From assembly GCA_964017065.1 (NCBI GenBank), contig OZ024787.1, positions 7,983,899 through 8,047,898 of the forward strand: a stretch of 64,000 bases of DNA, given 5' to 3'. The first letter of the stretch is position 1. The number at the start of each line of letters is the position of its first letter. Position numbers and translations under genes: made by a program. The notes below the pieces were generated by a model, which was given only the letters and a program-made list of their open reading frames with translations, did no database searches and was not told the DNA's origin. This document shows positions 48,761-59,811 of this stretch, piece by piece. Source of the stretch: Haliclona indistincta. Its lineage: Eukaryota > Porifera > Demospongiae > Haplosclerida > Chalinidae.

Positions 48761-51700
48761 CTAATTATCAAACAGTAGCGGCTCTCTTGCTAACAGCACT
48801 GGAGAGGAAGACTTAAGGTCTTCATTTGGATGTGGAAACTCCAGTACAAACTGATGCTCTCCTCTATGTGAGCCATACACTATTGATGGTGTGGATCCGG
48901 AACGAGGTCTGTCCTCTTCATCATCTTCATCTGCAACCAACTGGGGCACTTTTATGTACTCTGGTCGGTCTTTAAATCCTAGCCTTCTCTTCATCTTTTT
49001 GAGGTCAAAGCTCCACCAGAAGTGTATTGCCATGATAGCAAGACAGACAACAATGGAGAGACTAACAGAGATGATGATTGCCATACTTGGATATTTCATA
49101 GACCTAAGAGAGTAAGTAGCCAGACTAACTATGCTAAGGAAAAATAAGTTAAGAAGATAAATCACTTCAAGTGCTCTTGAGTAAATTTTTTTATAGACAC
49201 CTTTTGTGAAGGACCAAAATGTGAGAATACCTACTACAATGGTGATGATGATATAAGCATTGATGACAGCCAATCCTCCTGAAGTGAAAGAGAATGTTAC
49301 AGTGAAAGTCAGTCGCACCATCAGAGTCACTCCTGTCCAGAATCGATACTTGTCTTTGTAAGGTCCTCCATAAGCATCCAAAAGAGGCTTTAACTTTGCC
49401 ACAGGATTCCACCTGTGCTGTGGGATACACTTGTCACTGTATCTCTCTAGCAGAGGAGCACACAACACTAAAACAGGATAAGCCAGTCCAATGATCAGGA
49501 CACCACAGGAGAAGACTACCAAAACAAGGTGTTTACCACTGCCATACTCAATGTTCCCATCTACACTCCACACTGTCAGTATACTGTCATTACATGGCAG
49601 CCGAGACATAGCGAGAGCATTAGTGACTGTGAGTAGGATTTTAGTGTAGGACATGAGAAACAGTGTAGCTAGTGCTGGGACAGCATTAGAGCCACACAAC
49701 CTACAAAGCCACACAGAGTAGCGACAACCCACAATAATACCACCCATGAGCAGAAACAGGTAAGCAGGAAAGGCAAACTGTAGCCAAGTATTCCAGTATC
49801 CATCGAGTCCATTAAACAAGCACACTTCAATACCCAGGTCAAGGTTCAGCCATGAGATGAACTGGCTTATCACTGGAACACTACCATTTGGGAAGAAGAA
49901 AGCTTCATTGAGCTTTACCATATTAGCATAAAATAGTAATCCATTGATAGTTCCAACAGAGACGCTCAAGTTGAGGAACATCAAAATAGCAACTAGCACC
50001 ACGCCAGTGAGGGCAAACACTGGCAACAAGAAAAGGTACCAGTTTGAGCAGCTACCACAGCAGTTGGATCCCAGCATGATACTAAGGTGAGACTGGCATT
50101 GTCCACAGAGTATACCTGTTCTATTGGCCACACACTGACGATCAGGTGCCATTATGTCAAATGAGACATTGGATCGATTGCAGTAGTCAAAAGGACAATT
50201 AGTAGTACCTGTTATAGACTGAGAGTTGTTGATGTAGCCAAACCAACTGTTGCCTGATCTCGAAAACTTAAAAGGCTTGGCAGATAACAGACATTGGACA
50301 TTGCTCAACAAATGGCTACATTGACACTTTCCTAAGATTTCTGTAAACCCAATTGGACACTCTAATATCTTCACTCCAATAGACACACCTAGTCCTTGTT
50401 CTACATTCTTCACTCTGATATCAACCAGTGCTGTTGTTGAGGATGTGTTCTGTAGGAGAATGTGGAGTTGGAAACAGTTAGTGGTCTGATTCTGTCCATA
50501 GTATCGAACTATTGTGGCATGTTGAGCACTGACCTGCACATCACCAGGACTTGTACCACCATAGTATCCTACTGTGGCTATTGATGTGCTGATCTCTAGT
50601 CCTGGATATGTTTGTATGTGATGGGTCCTATCAGAGCAGTCTGGTAAATTGGTGGTGGTGTTACAGAAGCAGACCATGATAGGGTCAGATGACATGGAGG
50701 AGAGTCTGTCAGTGTTACTGAAATGAAGATGTTTCATGAGAGGAGTGTCAAAGTACCATGAGGTTTCATTCGGATATCCTGCATGTGATAATTTTGTGCC
50801 ATAATTAAAACAGCCCATCAGTATAGCACCATACATATCACTCCCTCCTTTGTGAGCTCTGTTTCCTGAGAATGTTACTAAACTAGAATTTTGAAGAAAA
50901 CGAATTGTGCATAATATTGTTTGTTTATGTGAGCTAAAGATTGGTTGCTTTACTAATATTGCTCCACCATGTTTATCAGCAGTGTTGTTGTACAACATCA
51001 ATGTACCACTGACCACAATTTGAACTGTATTTTGAATTTTGATACCAGCTCCCTCTGTGTTGCTATTGTTTTGTATCACATTGTGACCATTGAAGTATAT
51101 ATCACCGTCAATAATAGTGATTCCAGTCATGTTGTTGTGTGATATGGTAGAGTCTGAAATATGAATCATCTGTTTCTTGCTATTAAATACCATGACTGAG
51201 TTATCTCCTGTGTTGTTTGAGAATATACTGTTTTCAATCAAAATTTCAGTATTTTTCGCATTTAAAATTACTCCTGTACCATGATTTTCTTCAAACTGAC
51301 AATCCGTGATTAACATACTTGTATCATAACCTAAGGTACCATACACGTAGAATCCTTCGAAATATTGTTTACTGATTCTCACTTTGGTCTTCATGAATTG
51401 TGTATTAAGCCAGCAACCAGTAATGCTCACACCAGTGTTTGAGAGTGTCTCTGTGTGTATAATACTTGAGTTGATAAAAGAAAATGTCGAAAATAAATTT
51501 TCGACATTTGCTTTCATCTGATCATATTGTATCTCACTAGTATCACCAATATTTTCTTCAAAGTGTGTGTTTTCAACTCTGATGCTTGATTCAATGCCAT
51601 CTTGGAAGTGCATTCCACCAGCAGAACCATAAGCGTTTCCATGGGAGATAAGGCAGTTGTTGATAATAATATCCACTTTGCCTGAACCAAGTAATTGTAC

Positions 51701-52516
51701 TCCTAAGTTTCCTCCATTGATTGCTCTGTTTTGTGACAATATCAAATTGCTCAGGTTTACTGTTGCTGAACCAAATCCAAAATATGTCTGTAAAAATATC
51801 CCTCCTCCTATTACAGGGTCAAGGGGATAGACAGTACTACCACCACACTTAGTAATGTTGGAGTATGATAGCTCTAGTGTGTACCCTGTGTTGCTGTTCT
51901 GCTGTCTATATTCAATGCCTACTCCACCTGCACCACTAAATCTCGTTGATGTTTTACTGTGATAGTAGGAGCAGTTGGTGATTACAACATTGTCACTGTT
52001 GCGAACAGATAGTCCACGTCCTGTCATGTGTTGTATTGAGTTCTTGAGAAAGAGTAAACTTTGAACACTATCAAATTGAAACACTGCAGCATACTCTCTT
52101 CCACAGTTGACTACTGTAAGACCTTCAACAATGATATTATGAGAGGTAGCAAAATAGAATCCTCCTTCCCCTCTGGTGCAGTTGATAATGACAGTAGACT
52201 GCATCACAGTCTCCTCAGCTCCTGCTACCGGCCACTGACCTTGTCCCTTTATATTCAGGTTGTGTACATTACTGACATTCACTAGATCATCTCTGTCAAA
52301 GCTATGTTCTCCTTCTAAGAATATAATGATGGTATCAGAGGTGAAGTAGTGGTCAGGCTGGGAGATGTAGTAGGAGAGGTTGTGGCATATCTTGTGTGGA
52401 GGACATGACTGCTCATGACCAGCTGCATCATCAGCTGTGACATAGTAGACATCAGTGGTAGTGAAGGCAGTGAGAGGTACAGCCAACAACAGCAGCAACA
52501 CTAGTAACACAGCCAT
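48761..52516 (-). CDS. Receptor H: intact beta-helix / multi-pass membrane protein (1251 aa)
   Basis: A single uninterrupted ORF from MAVLLVLLLLLAVPLTAF to ...LLAREPLLFDN. Signal peptide, N-glycosylated beta-helix ectodomain, Cys-rich motif (NRTGILCGQC, GSCSNW), about eight membrane helices with the DAYGGPYKDKYRFWTG loop, and the conserved tail are present. The first roughly 490 residues and the promoter region match D very closely (shared NHGTGVIL, ISKQxFEGxYVYGTL), but the membrane domain is of the E/G type (FSFTSGGLAVINAYI). This is a mosaic, best explained by gene conversion or unequal crossing-over. TATAAA is absent; instead a dyad lies at 52577-52613. One of three clearly complete copies here. 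Confidence 0.93.
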   Translation of the reverse strand: MAVLLVLLLLLAVPLTAFTTTDVYYVTADDAAGHEQSCPPHKICHNLSYYISQPDHYFTSDTIIIFLEGEHSFDRDDLVNVSNVHNLNIKGQGQWPVAGAEETVMQSTVIINCTRGEGGFYFATSHNIIVEGLTVVNCGREYAAVFQFDSVQSLLFLKNSIQHMTGRGLSVRNSDNVVITNCSYYHSKTSTRFSGAGGVGIEYRQQNSNTGYTLELSYSNITKCGGSTVYPLDPVIGGGIFLQTYFGFGSATVNLSNLILSQNRAINGGNLGVQLLGSGKVDIIINNCLISHGNAYGSAGGMHFQDGIESSIRVENTHFEENIGDTSEIQYDQMKANVENLFSTFSFINSSIIHTETLSNTGVSITGCWLNTQFMKTKVRISKQYFEGFYVYGTLGYDTSMLITDCQFEENHGTGVILNAKNTEILIENSIFSNNTGDNSVMVFNSKKQMIHISDSTISHNNMTGITIIDGDIYFNGHNVIQNNSNTEGAGIKIQNTVQIVVSGTLMLYNNTADKHGGAILVKQPIFSSHKQTILCTIRFLQNSSLVTFSGNRAHKGGSDMYGAILMGCFNYGTKLSHAGYPNETSWYFDTPLMKHLHFSNTDRLSSMSSDPIMVCFCNTTTNLPDCSDRTHHIQTYPGLEISTSIATVGYYGGTSPGDVQVSAQHATIVRYYGQNQTTNCFQLHILLQNTSSTTALVDIRVKNVEQGLGVSIGVKILECPIGFTEILGKCQCSHLLSNVQCLLSAKPFKFSRSGNSWFGYINNSQSITGTTNCPFDYCNRSNVSFDIMAPDRQCVANRTGILCGQCQSHLSIMLGSNCCGSCSNWYLFLLPVFALTGVVLVAILMFLNLSVSVGTINGLLFYANMVKLNEAFFFPNGSVPVISQFISWLNLDLGIEVCLFNGLDGYWNTWLQFAFPAYLFLLMGGIIVGCRYSVWLCRLCGSNAVPALATLFLMSYTKILLTVTNALAMSRLPCNDSILTVWSVDGNIEYGSGKHLVLVVFSCGVLIIGLAYPVLVLCAPLLERYSDKCIPQHRWNPVAKLKPLLDAYGGPYKDKYRFWTGVTLMVRLTFTVTFSFTSGGLAVINAYIIITIVVGILTFWSFTKGVYKKIYSRALEVIYLLNLFFLSIVSLATYSLRSMKYPSMAIIISVSLSIVVCLAIMAIHFWWSFDLKKMKRRLGFKDRPEYIKVPQLVADEDDEEDRPRSGSTPSIVYGSHRGEHQFVLEFPHPNEDLKSSSPVLLAREPLLFDN

Positions 52517-52576
52517 TAACTGGATCTTGTTGCAAGACCAAAACAGTTTAACTTGAGAGAATTTTTGTAACAGAAT

Positions 52577-52613
52577 GACTGAATACAGTACTGAGGTAGT
52601 ACTGTATTCAGTC
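52577..52613. promoter_or_regulatory. Palindrome upstream of receptor H (orthologous to the one at D)
   Basis: Arms 52577-52592 and 52598-52613 are perfectly complementary; one G·T position at the centre differs from D. It lies 61-97 bp upstream of the ATG at 52516. Retained in both D and H, which also share their ectodomain sequence. Confidence 0.55.
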
Positions 52614-53515
52614 TTTTAGATCCTTTAATGTACTATCAACATCATGTATGGGTATGCACGTGCAGCTAGCTACAACTTAGATTTGTCCTTATTAGTCATT
52701 TTACATAATCAATACTTATCTTTACATTGTCTGTAGTTATGTGATGTGAACTTCATGACAATGAATAAATGGTGACATACTCGAAGTTTGTTTTGAGCGA
52801 TCAGATAACAGCATTTTTGGAGATATGTGATGGTGATATTGGATACATCTTGAGCCTCATACCCAAGGTGCTAAAGGAGACAAAGAATAAAGCCTGTTAT
52901 CTAGCACCTACTGGGAAAATGCTGTATCTAAAAGAATGGTGTGTATTCCAAACGTTTCTCTCGTGCCTTCATTAGCCGTCACTAAGTTTAACCTGTTCTT
53001 TAGTTGTACCAGATATAATCTGCTGAGACACATTTCTGAGTTTGATTGATTAAATGGCGTACAATGAGAATTCTTTTTAATATGGTGCTGTGTTTTAAGC
53101 GTTGTTTTCTGTGATACACTTAGCGTCTCAATTATGATCGTGAGGCGCCACTCAAATACAAGCTGAAGCCAGCTATGTGAAGCAAAGAACCATGGGATTT
53201 CACATTATGCTTCCTCAGATGGATAGACAGATCCAAATCGTAAAATTAATAATACAATGTTATGACTATAAGACCTGTTTTAGAACTCGCTTCAGATGTC
53301 TAGCATCAAATTGGAAATTTTCAAAGCAACAAAATAATTGCTCAGCAGGTTAAAAAAGAGGACTTGAACATCAATACAAAAATATTGTCATAGCAGTTTA
53401 TTATTATCATTGTTAAAATAACCTGATGCGTATAATAGGAAATGAACTCTACTCCACTCACTAGTTCGTGAGGGAAAATAATAATGGGGTAATGTATTGT
53501 GAAGACGACAGTTCT
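52614..53515. other. Spacer between receptor H and the Lgl gene 3' end
   Basis: 52614-52860 continues the D-like 5' flank (compare 18063-18310). The rest shows no gene and should include the Lgl 3' UTR; AATAAA on the minus strand at 53397-53402, about 114 bp past the Lgl stop, is a reasonable polyadenylation signal. Confidence 0.5.
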
Positions 53516-55904
53516 CTAGAGAGCTCTCTCTTGGAATTCTTTCCTGTTCATTGCGGGAGCAGCGTGGTAGTAGTGATCAGGCAGTTCTACGCTCTTGCGA
53601 TCAGCCGCTCTGCGCGATCGTCGGGTTGCTACGGATCTACGGAACTCGGTGGGCTTCGGTTCAGGTGATTCCGGGTTGTCCATGGAGGCCTGGTTCTCAA
53701 GGACGGGGGTTAAAGGTGACGGTTGATCCTCCTTGGGCGGAGTGGAGATGGGAAGCTGTTTAGGAGGTGTGTCAGGTGGAGGGGGGGTGGTCTCTGCAGC
53801 ACGTACAGGTGCAGGAGGTGACGATGCCTTGACAGGAGTGGGTGGTTTTAGGTCCACTGGAGGATCAGGAGATATACCAACGTTGACCTCGACTGTTTCC
53901 TATAAAACAATACGAAAAATATAAAATGTACGTGGTTATAAAAATAACTATTGCCGAAAGTTCAGGTACATGTACGAATACATTCTGCTTTACGATAGTC
54001 AGCTTCGTGCAGTTGAGTAGTGAGCCCATTCACAATTAGGGAAGATGGGTTTGTTTATTGAATGAATATACTAGTCTAGTGTCTAGCTAGCGAATTCTAT
54101 GTACCTCTTGTCCTAGCTCCACTAGATGAGGTCCTTCAGAGGCTGGTCGAGAGAATCGGCGGACAATAGCAGCTGGTGTGGGCTCCTTGATTTCTAGTGA
54201 GATATGATACTCTAGTCTATGAGAGGAGAAGATAGTCAGGAGACCAGTCAGCATGAGGCTAGTTACATGTACCTTGCTTCATCAGTGATGGAGCCTCGAG
54301 TGAACTCAGCTGGTGATTTCTGATGAAGGAGGAGACCATTACGTCCAGCAAGAAAGTGCCTCTGACCACTGCAAAAGATGGAATGAAAAAGTTTGATAAA
54401 GAAAGGAAAATGTTATTCTTACACAGCGTCTGCAGCATCTATACAGTTGTCCTTGTGGACCATCTTGAGCTCAGGCAAGCTGTACACCATGACATTGCCT
54501 TCACTATCCATCAGAAGAATAACTGACTGACCTGAGAAGAAGTGAGGCGACACATCAAATAAAAGTGAGATCATGCATGCAAATATATCGAAATCAAAAG
54601 GATGTAGTGATGAAGAAATCTACCACTGGTTCACAATGTAAACCAACAAGGAACAAGCATAGAATGGTAACACGATTGACTTGCTAACAGACCATAGATC
54701 CCTACATCAGTGGCTGCTGTGGCTGACTATAGCTAGTTAAGCTATTTACTGTATATGTTGACTGACACTTTGAATAGAATTCAGCTTGTGACAAAATATT
54801 GTACAGCCACTGATGTAGGGATCTATGGTCTGTTAGCAAGTCAATCGTGTTACCATTCTATGCTTGTTCCTTGTTGGTTTACATTGTGAACCAGTGGTAG
54901 ATTTCTTCATCACTACATCCTTTTGATTTCGATAGAAATCTTTTTAATTTCTTGTTTGTGTCCTTTTTTCTTTTTAGTGAAGTGCAGTTCAATATCATGC
55001 ATGTACGGAGAAGTCTTTGTTTCCACCATTAGTTTAGTATTCCTGTTGTTGATGGCTTTTCTTAAACTTGTAGCTAAAATTGTTAAGCTGTACGTATCAG
55101 GTCTGCCTAGTCGCCTACGCATGCATGCAGTGCATACGAGCCCTGCCCACACTGTTTGTAGACCTACACGGTGGTTATAATTATCTGGCAAGTGCAGAAT
55201 GGCGATCCTACACGAGCTTACCGTTCTTCAAAGACTCAGACAAATGCCGGGTGTGTGTTCTCCGTGATAGTGATCCACACGGCGCAGCGATACTTTAGCT
55301 GCTTGGTCACGTGCGCTACCTATTGCTTGGTCACGTGCGTATTGCGCAATCACAATAATGGCGTCTAACACTAAGCTGACAATGGATCACGATCGAGAGA
55401 TCGCGGAACTTAGATCGCCGTTACGCTAAAAACAAAGCTCAAAAGGCACATGCCAGGAGAATGTCACGACTGTTCGTGGATGTTTTGGTCTCGGAACTAG
55501 TCGCGTAAAGGCGCTAGGCGAGTGGAAGAAGAAAGAAGAGGAAGAAGACGAAGATGACAAAACTCGATTTTCACCGTTTCCAGGTTCGTCACTTTAGTGA
55601 CAATTTCAAGCAATCTCCTTGCTACTGTAAGATGGGGCAACGCCAGCGAGCAGATCTAAGTGTCTTTGGACGTATAAAATTAGCGTTTGAACGCTAATAC
55701 ATTGTATGTAGCCGCCATCTTGTTTTCTCGTTCATCCCTACATAGGGAGGCACTACCGTGCCTCCCTAATACAGAGGTCAAAGGTGGTGATGGGTACCTG
55801 ATACTCTCAGATAGTGAGCAGAGACAAGATGATATTCTTCCTCATCGTTGGGACGACTGAACTTAACTCTGTACTTTTTCTTCATGCTCGGCACACTGAA
55901 ACAC

Positions 55905-55949
<45 letters not shown>

Positions 55950-56159
55950 AGGGAGGGAGGGAGAGAGAGAGAGAGAGAGTGAGTGAGTGAGTGAGTGAGT
56001 GAGTGAGTGAGTGAGTGAGTGAGTGAGTGAGTGAGTGAGTGAAAGAGAAGGCAGCAATGATGTGGATACATGTACATTATAGAAATTGAGCTGTAACCAC
56101 CAAATTGTGTGTCTATCCACAAAACTGTACATTCATTCTAGAATGACCATATTCTATAC

Positions 56160-56195
<36 letters not shown>

Positions 56196-59100
56196 ACATA
56201 CTCTGAGCATGTCCTCAGTGCACACTATCATGTAGTGTGTTCCCTTTGGTTTATAGCTGCCACTGTCGTTAGCATCTAGTAGGTAGCCTTGACCATCAAT
56301 AGCTCCAGCAAACAACACTGCTTGATTCTTGCGCTGATTTAGGTCTTTCTCTGAGAGATTGATGATGAAAACATCAATTTTGTTAAATCATGTATACAGA
56401 AATCGACTTTGTCAGCTACTAGTAAATACATGTAGGTACTGCTGTAACTAGTTAATAAATGTTTTAATGTGTGCTTTGGGGCTTAATTTCTCCATAGAAA
56501 TGTACGGTGTCTATAATTATCTGACATATTTTCTCACCTATTTGTACTACTACAGGAGAGCGAGTGCTCCTGTCCTTTGGTTTAGGTATGTCCACCATGT
56601 ATCCTAGCACAGCTCCTTGGTTAGTCCCCACTAGTAGTCCGTGAGTGAGAGTGCTGCCGGTCATGTGAGTAGGAGCAGTGAAGTCGATTGTACGAATGGA
56701 GTCGCGTCTCGGAGGGGTGACCTTTGGTTCTGGCTCCGGCCCAGCTGCCGCGTGTGGTGCTCCGCCTTTGTTTGCACCGACTGCAGTGGAGTTGGCTGTG
56801 CTTCGTCGGATGCTGCTCACTCGATTGAGGAAGGAGGATCGCATGGACCCGCTGCGCTGGAGGGGCTGAGGATGGTAGGGACGATTCACGCTCTGCAATC
56901 CTCGCATGCTCTGACGAATGTTCAAACGTCTCAGCGACTGTCTGAAGGAACGGCGGATACTTTGAGTACGAGACAAGGCAGAAGCAGCTTCAGCTAGCTC
57001 TGAAAGTGGAGAGAAAGAGAGAAAATGAGACTATAGTGTATATACAATTTCCCACAGATACCATACGTTGTATCTAGGAAGAGGATGGAAGCATGGAACA
57101 TGTAAATGTACATGGAAAATTAACTTTCAGATTTGTGTGTAAAGTGTGATTTCTCGATCAGTGCTCACCTTGATCGTATGTACAGTGAACGTACAGTGTC
57201 TCCTTCTTAACGTAGTCCAGCACTGCAAACCCATAGATACAACCAACACCGACTCTGAGAGAGAATGAGTGAGAGAGTGAACGAGTGGGTGAGTGAACGA
57301 GTGGGTGAGTGAGTGAGTGAGTGAACGAGTGGGTGAGTGAGTGAGTGAGTGAGTGAGTGAGTGGTGAGTGAGTGAGTGAGTGAGTGAGTGAGTGAGTGAG
57401 TAAGTGAACAAGTGGGTGGGTGAGTGAGTGAGTGGGTGAGTAAGTAAGTGAGTGAGTGAGTGAGTGAGTGAGTGAGTGAGTGGGTGAGTGAGTGACTCAC
57501 AATCCTTGTTCTTTGGCTATAGCCAATGCAGTCACAGATACTGATGGGAACAGATGAACACAGAAGGTTGGTTGGTAGCCAGGAGCACACTCTATAGGAT
57601 CAGTACGGACCTCGAGCGGTGCCTGCCATGTCCTGCCTCTTTGACGTGGGTCATCTCTCATGATGGATACCTTCCGCATCTGTGTGATGGTGATAGTAGT
57701 GATGGTGATATTAGTGAGGGTGATAGTAGCGATTGTGATATTAGTGAGGGTGATATTAGTGATGGTGATAGTAGTGATGGTGATAGTAGTGAGGGTGATA
57801 TTAGTGATGGTGATATTAGTGAGGGTGATATTAGTGAGGGTGATATTAGTGAGGGTGATAGTAGTGATGGTGATAGTAGTGGTGACAGTAGTGATGGTGA
57901 TAGTAGTGATGGTGATAGTAGTGATAGTGTGATAGTAGTACCTCGATAGTGCAATCAGCAGACTGGTTATTGATGGTTAACATCAGTGCGTTCCCTCCCT
58001 GGAACCCAACCAATAAATCCTCTCCACAGAACTTGATGCTAGTCACTATCAACTGATCGTCGTCGCTGCGTGGGTCCCAGAATCCAATCTAACAAGAGCA
58101 GATTCGGTTATCACACAACCAATTCAAATCCAATTACAGGTAGACAGATTGCTTCATTGACAACACTAAAGACTCAATGCCTGTACAAATTCCTCATTCA
58201 AACATAATACGAACTACATGTACACTGATGCCGCATTGCTTTTGAGTAGCTTATTTATGTCCTTATTAGTCAGCTAGTCTACCGTATAGTCGTTTTTTTT
58301 CGCTGGTCAAATATTTCGTTAGCCAAATTTTGGCTAAGTCTAATTAAATTTTCTGTCACCGAGCTTCGTCACAAAACTTTTTAAATAGGCAAAAAGAATC
58401 TTTCAAAATCTAATTTTCGACCCGCACCAACAGTTTGAAATTTAAATCCACATGAAAATAACCGGCTATACGGTATATCATTTAGCTTTATCTTATTTTC
58501 TGTATTTTTTCTTTTCTTTTCATGTGTTTTTATTTATTTATGTATTTTCCCTACATCTTAGTGCTACTTTTCACTGTACTATAAAATTATTTGTCTATTG
58601 TCGATTCAATTATAACAAAAAAACATGTACACTGCTTATGAACTGTTACTTTTACAAAACTACCGAATAGCGGGAAAGTTTCGCGGAAGAAAATTTTCGC
58701 GAATTACAGGCAATTCGCAAAAATATTATCCGCGAATGTCTTGTCAAAGATAGGGTAATGGTGCTGATTCGCGAAAATATTATTCGCGAAATGCTCTATC
58801 TCGCACATTCGCGAAAATTTTCTCCCACGAAAATTTCCCGCTATACGGTATACATCACATACAGAATGTTGTACATTTCTCTCTCTTTTTACATGTATCT
58901 TTACCTACTCCCTCTCGTCCATTTTCACTCTCTCTTCACAACTCTACTCTCACTCTCTCTCCTTGCTCTCTATCTCTTACCTGCTTGCAGCGTGGTTGGT
59001 CCTCTCCATCTCTCTCGTCGTCGTCGTCATCAGGACCATCAGAATGGAATTCACTATCGAGAGTGTTGAAGAAATGGAGGCACTTCACTTCATACATCAT

Positions 59101-59729
59101 CTTCATGGAGACTAGAGACAACACAGAGACATGATGGTGAGTATTAGACTATCGGTACAGCAACTTACTCTCTCTGATGTCCCAGAATTTGACAGTTCCA
59201 TCTTCATGACTAGTGAAAGAGAAGGATGAGAGTGAGTGAGTGAGTGAGTGAGTGAGTGAGTGAGTGAATGAGTGAGTGATTGAGTGAGTGAGTGAGTGAG
59301 TGAGTGAGTGAGTGAGTGAGTGAGTGAGTGAGTGAGTGAGTGAGTATATTGTAGCTGGCTAACCCTGATATGAGCAGATCTCTTTTCTCTTGTGGAACAG
59401 CCTCAAAATAACCGCCATCAATGGGCCAAACCTGAACGAGAGAGTGGTAAAATGAGAGTAAAAAGCAAACTGAGACCTCAAGCAAGACGGAGTGAGTCAG
59501 TAGACTACATTCATCTAGCTATTCTGCTAACGTGCATGTACAGTATTGGACTGGAGTGTATGAGGAGTCCTCACCTTGCAAGGTGCTCTGAAGATGTTCT
59601 CTTGCTGGACTTTACCAACTCGTGAGATGATGGACCACACATCCTTGTCAACATTACTGTGAGCACACACCTCCTTCACTGGGGAGTTATGCATGCTGTT
59701 GAGATATGGTAGCTGGAGTAGAGGGAGAC

Positions 59730-59811
<82 letters not shown>

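Noticed and set aside
3265..52285. Many plus-strand ORFs of 60-100 codons opposite the receptor genes
   Set aside because: They recur at the same place in each paralogue because they are antisense shadows of conserved coding sequence; none has family features or an independent start context.
54194..54216. Exon 20 of Lgl starting at 54193
   Set aside because: That acceptor breaks phase with exon 19. The acceptor at 54217, with a better pyrimidine tract, keeps the frame (RLEYHISLEIKEPTP).
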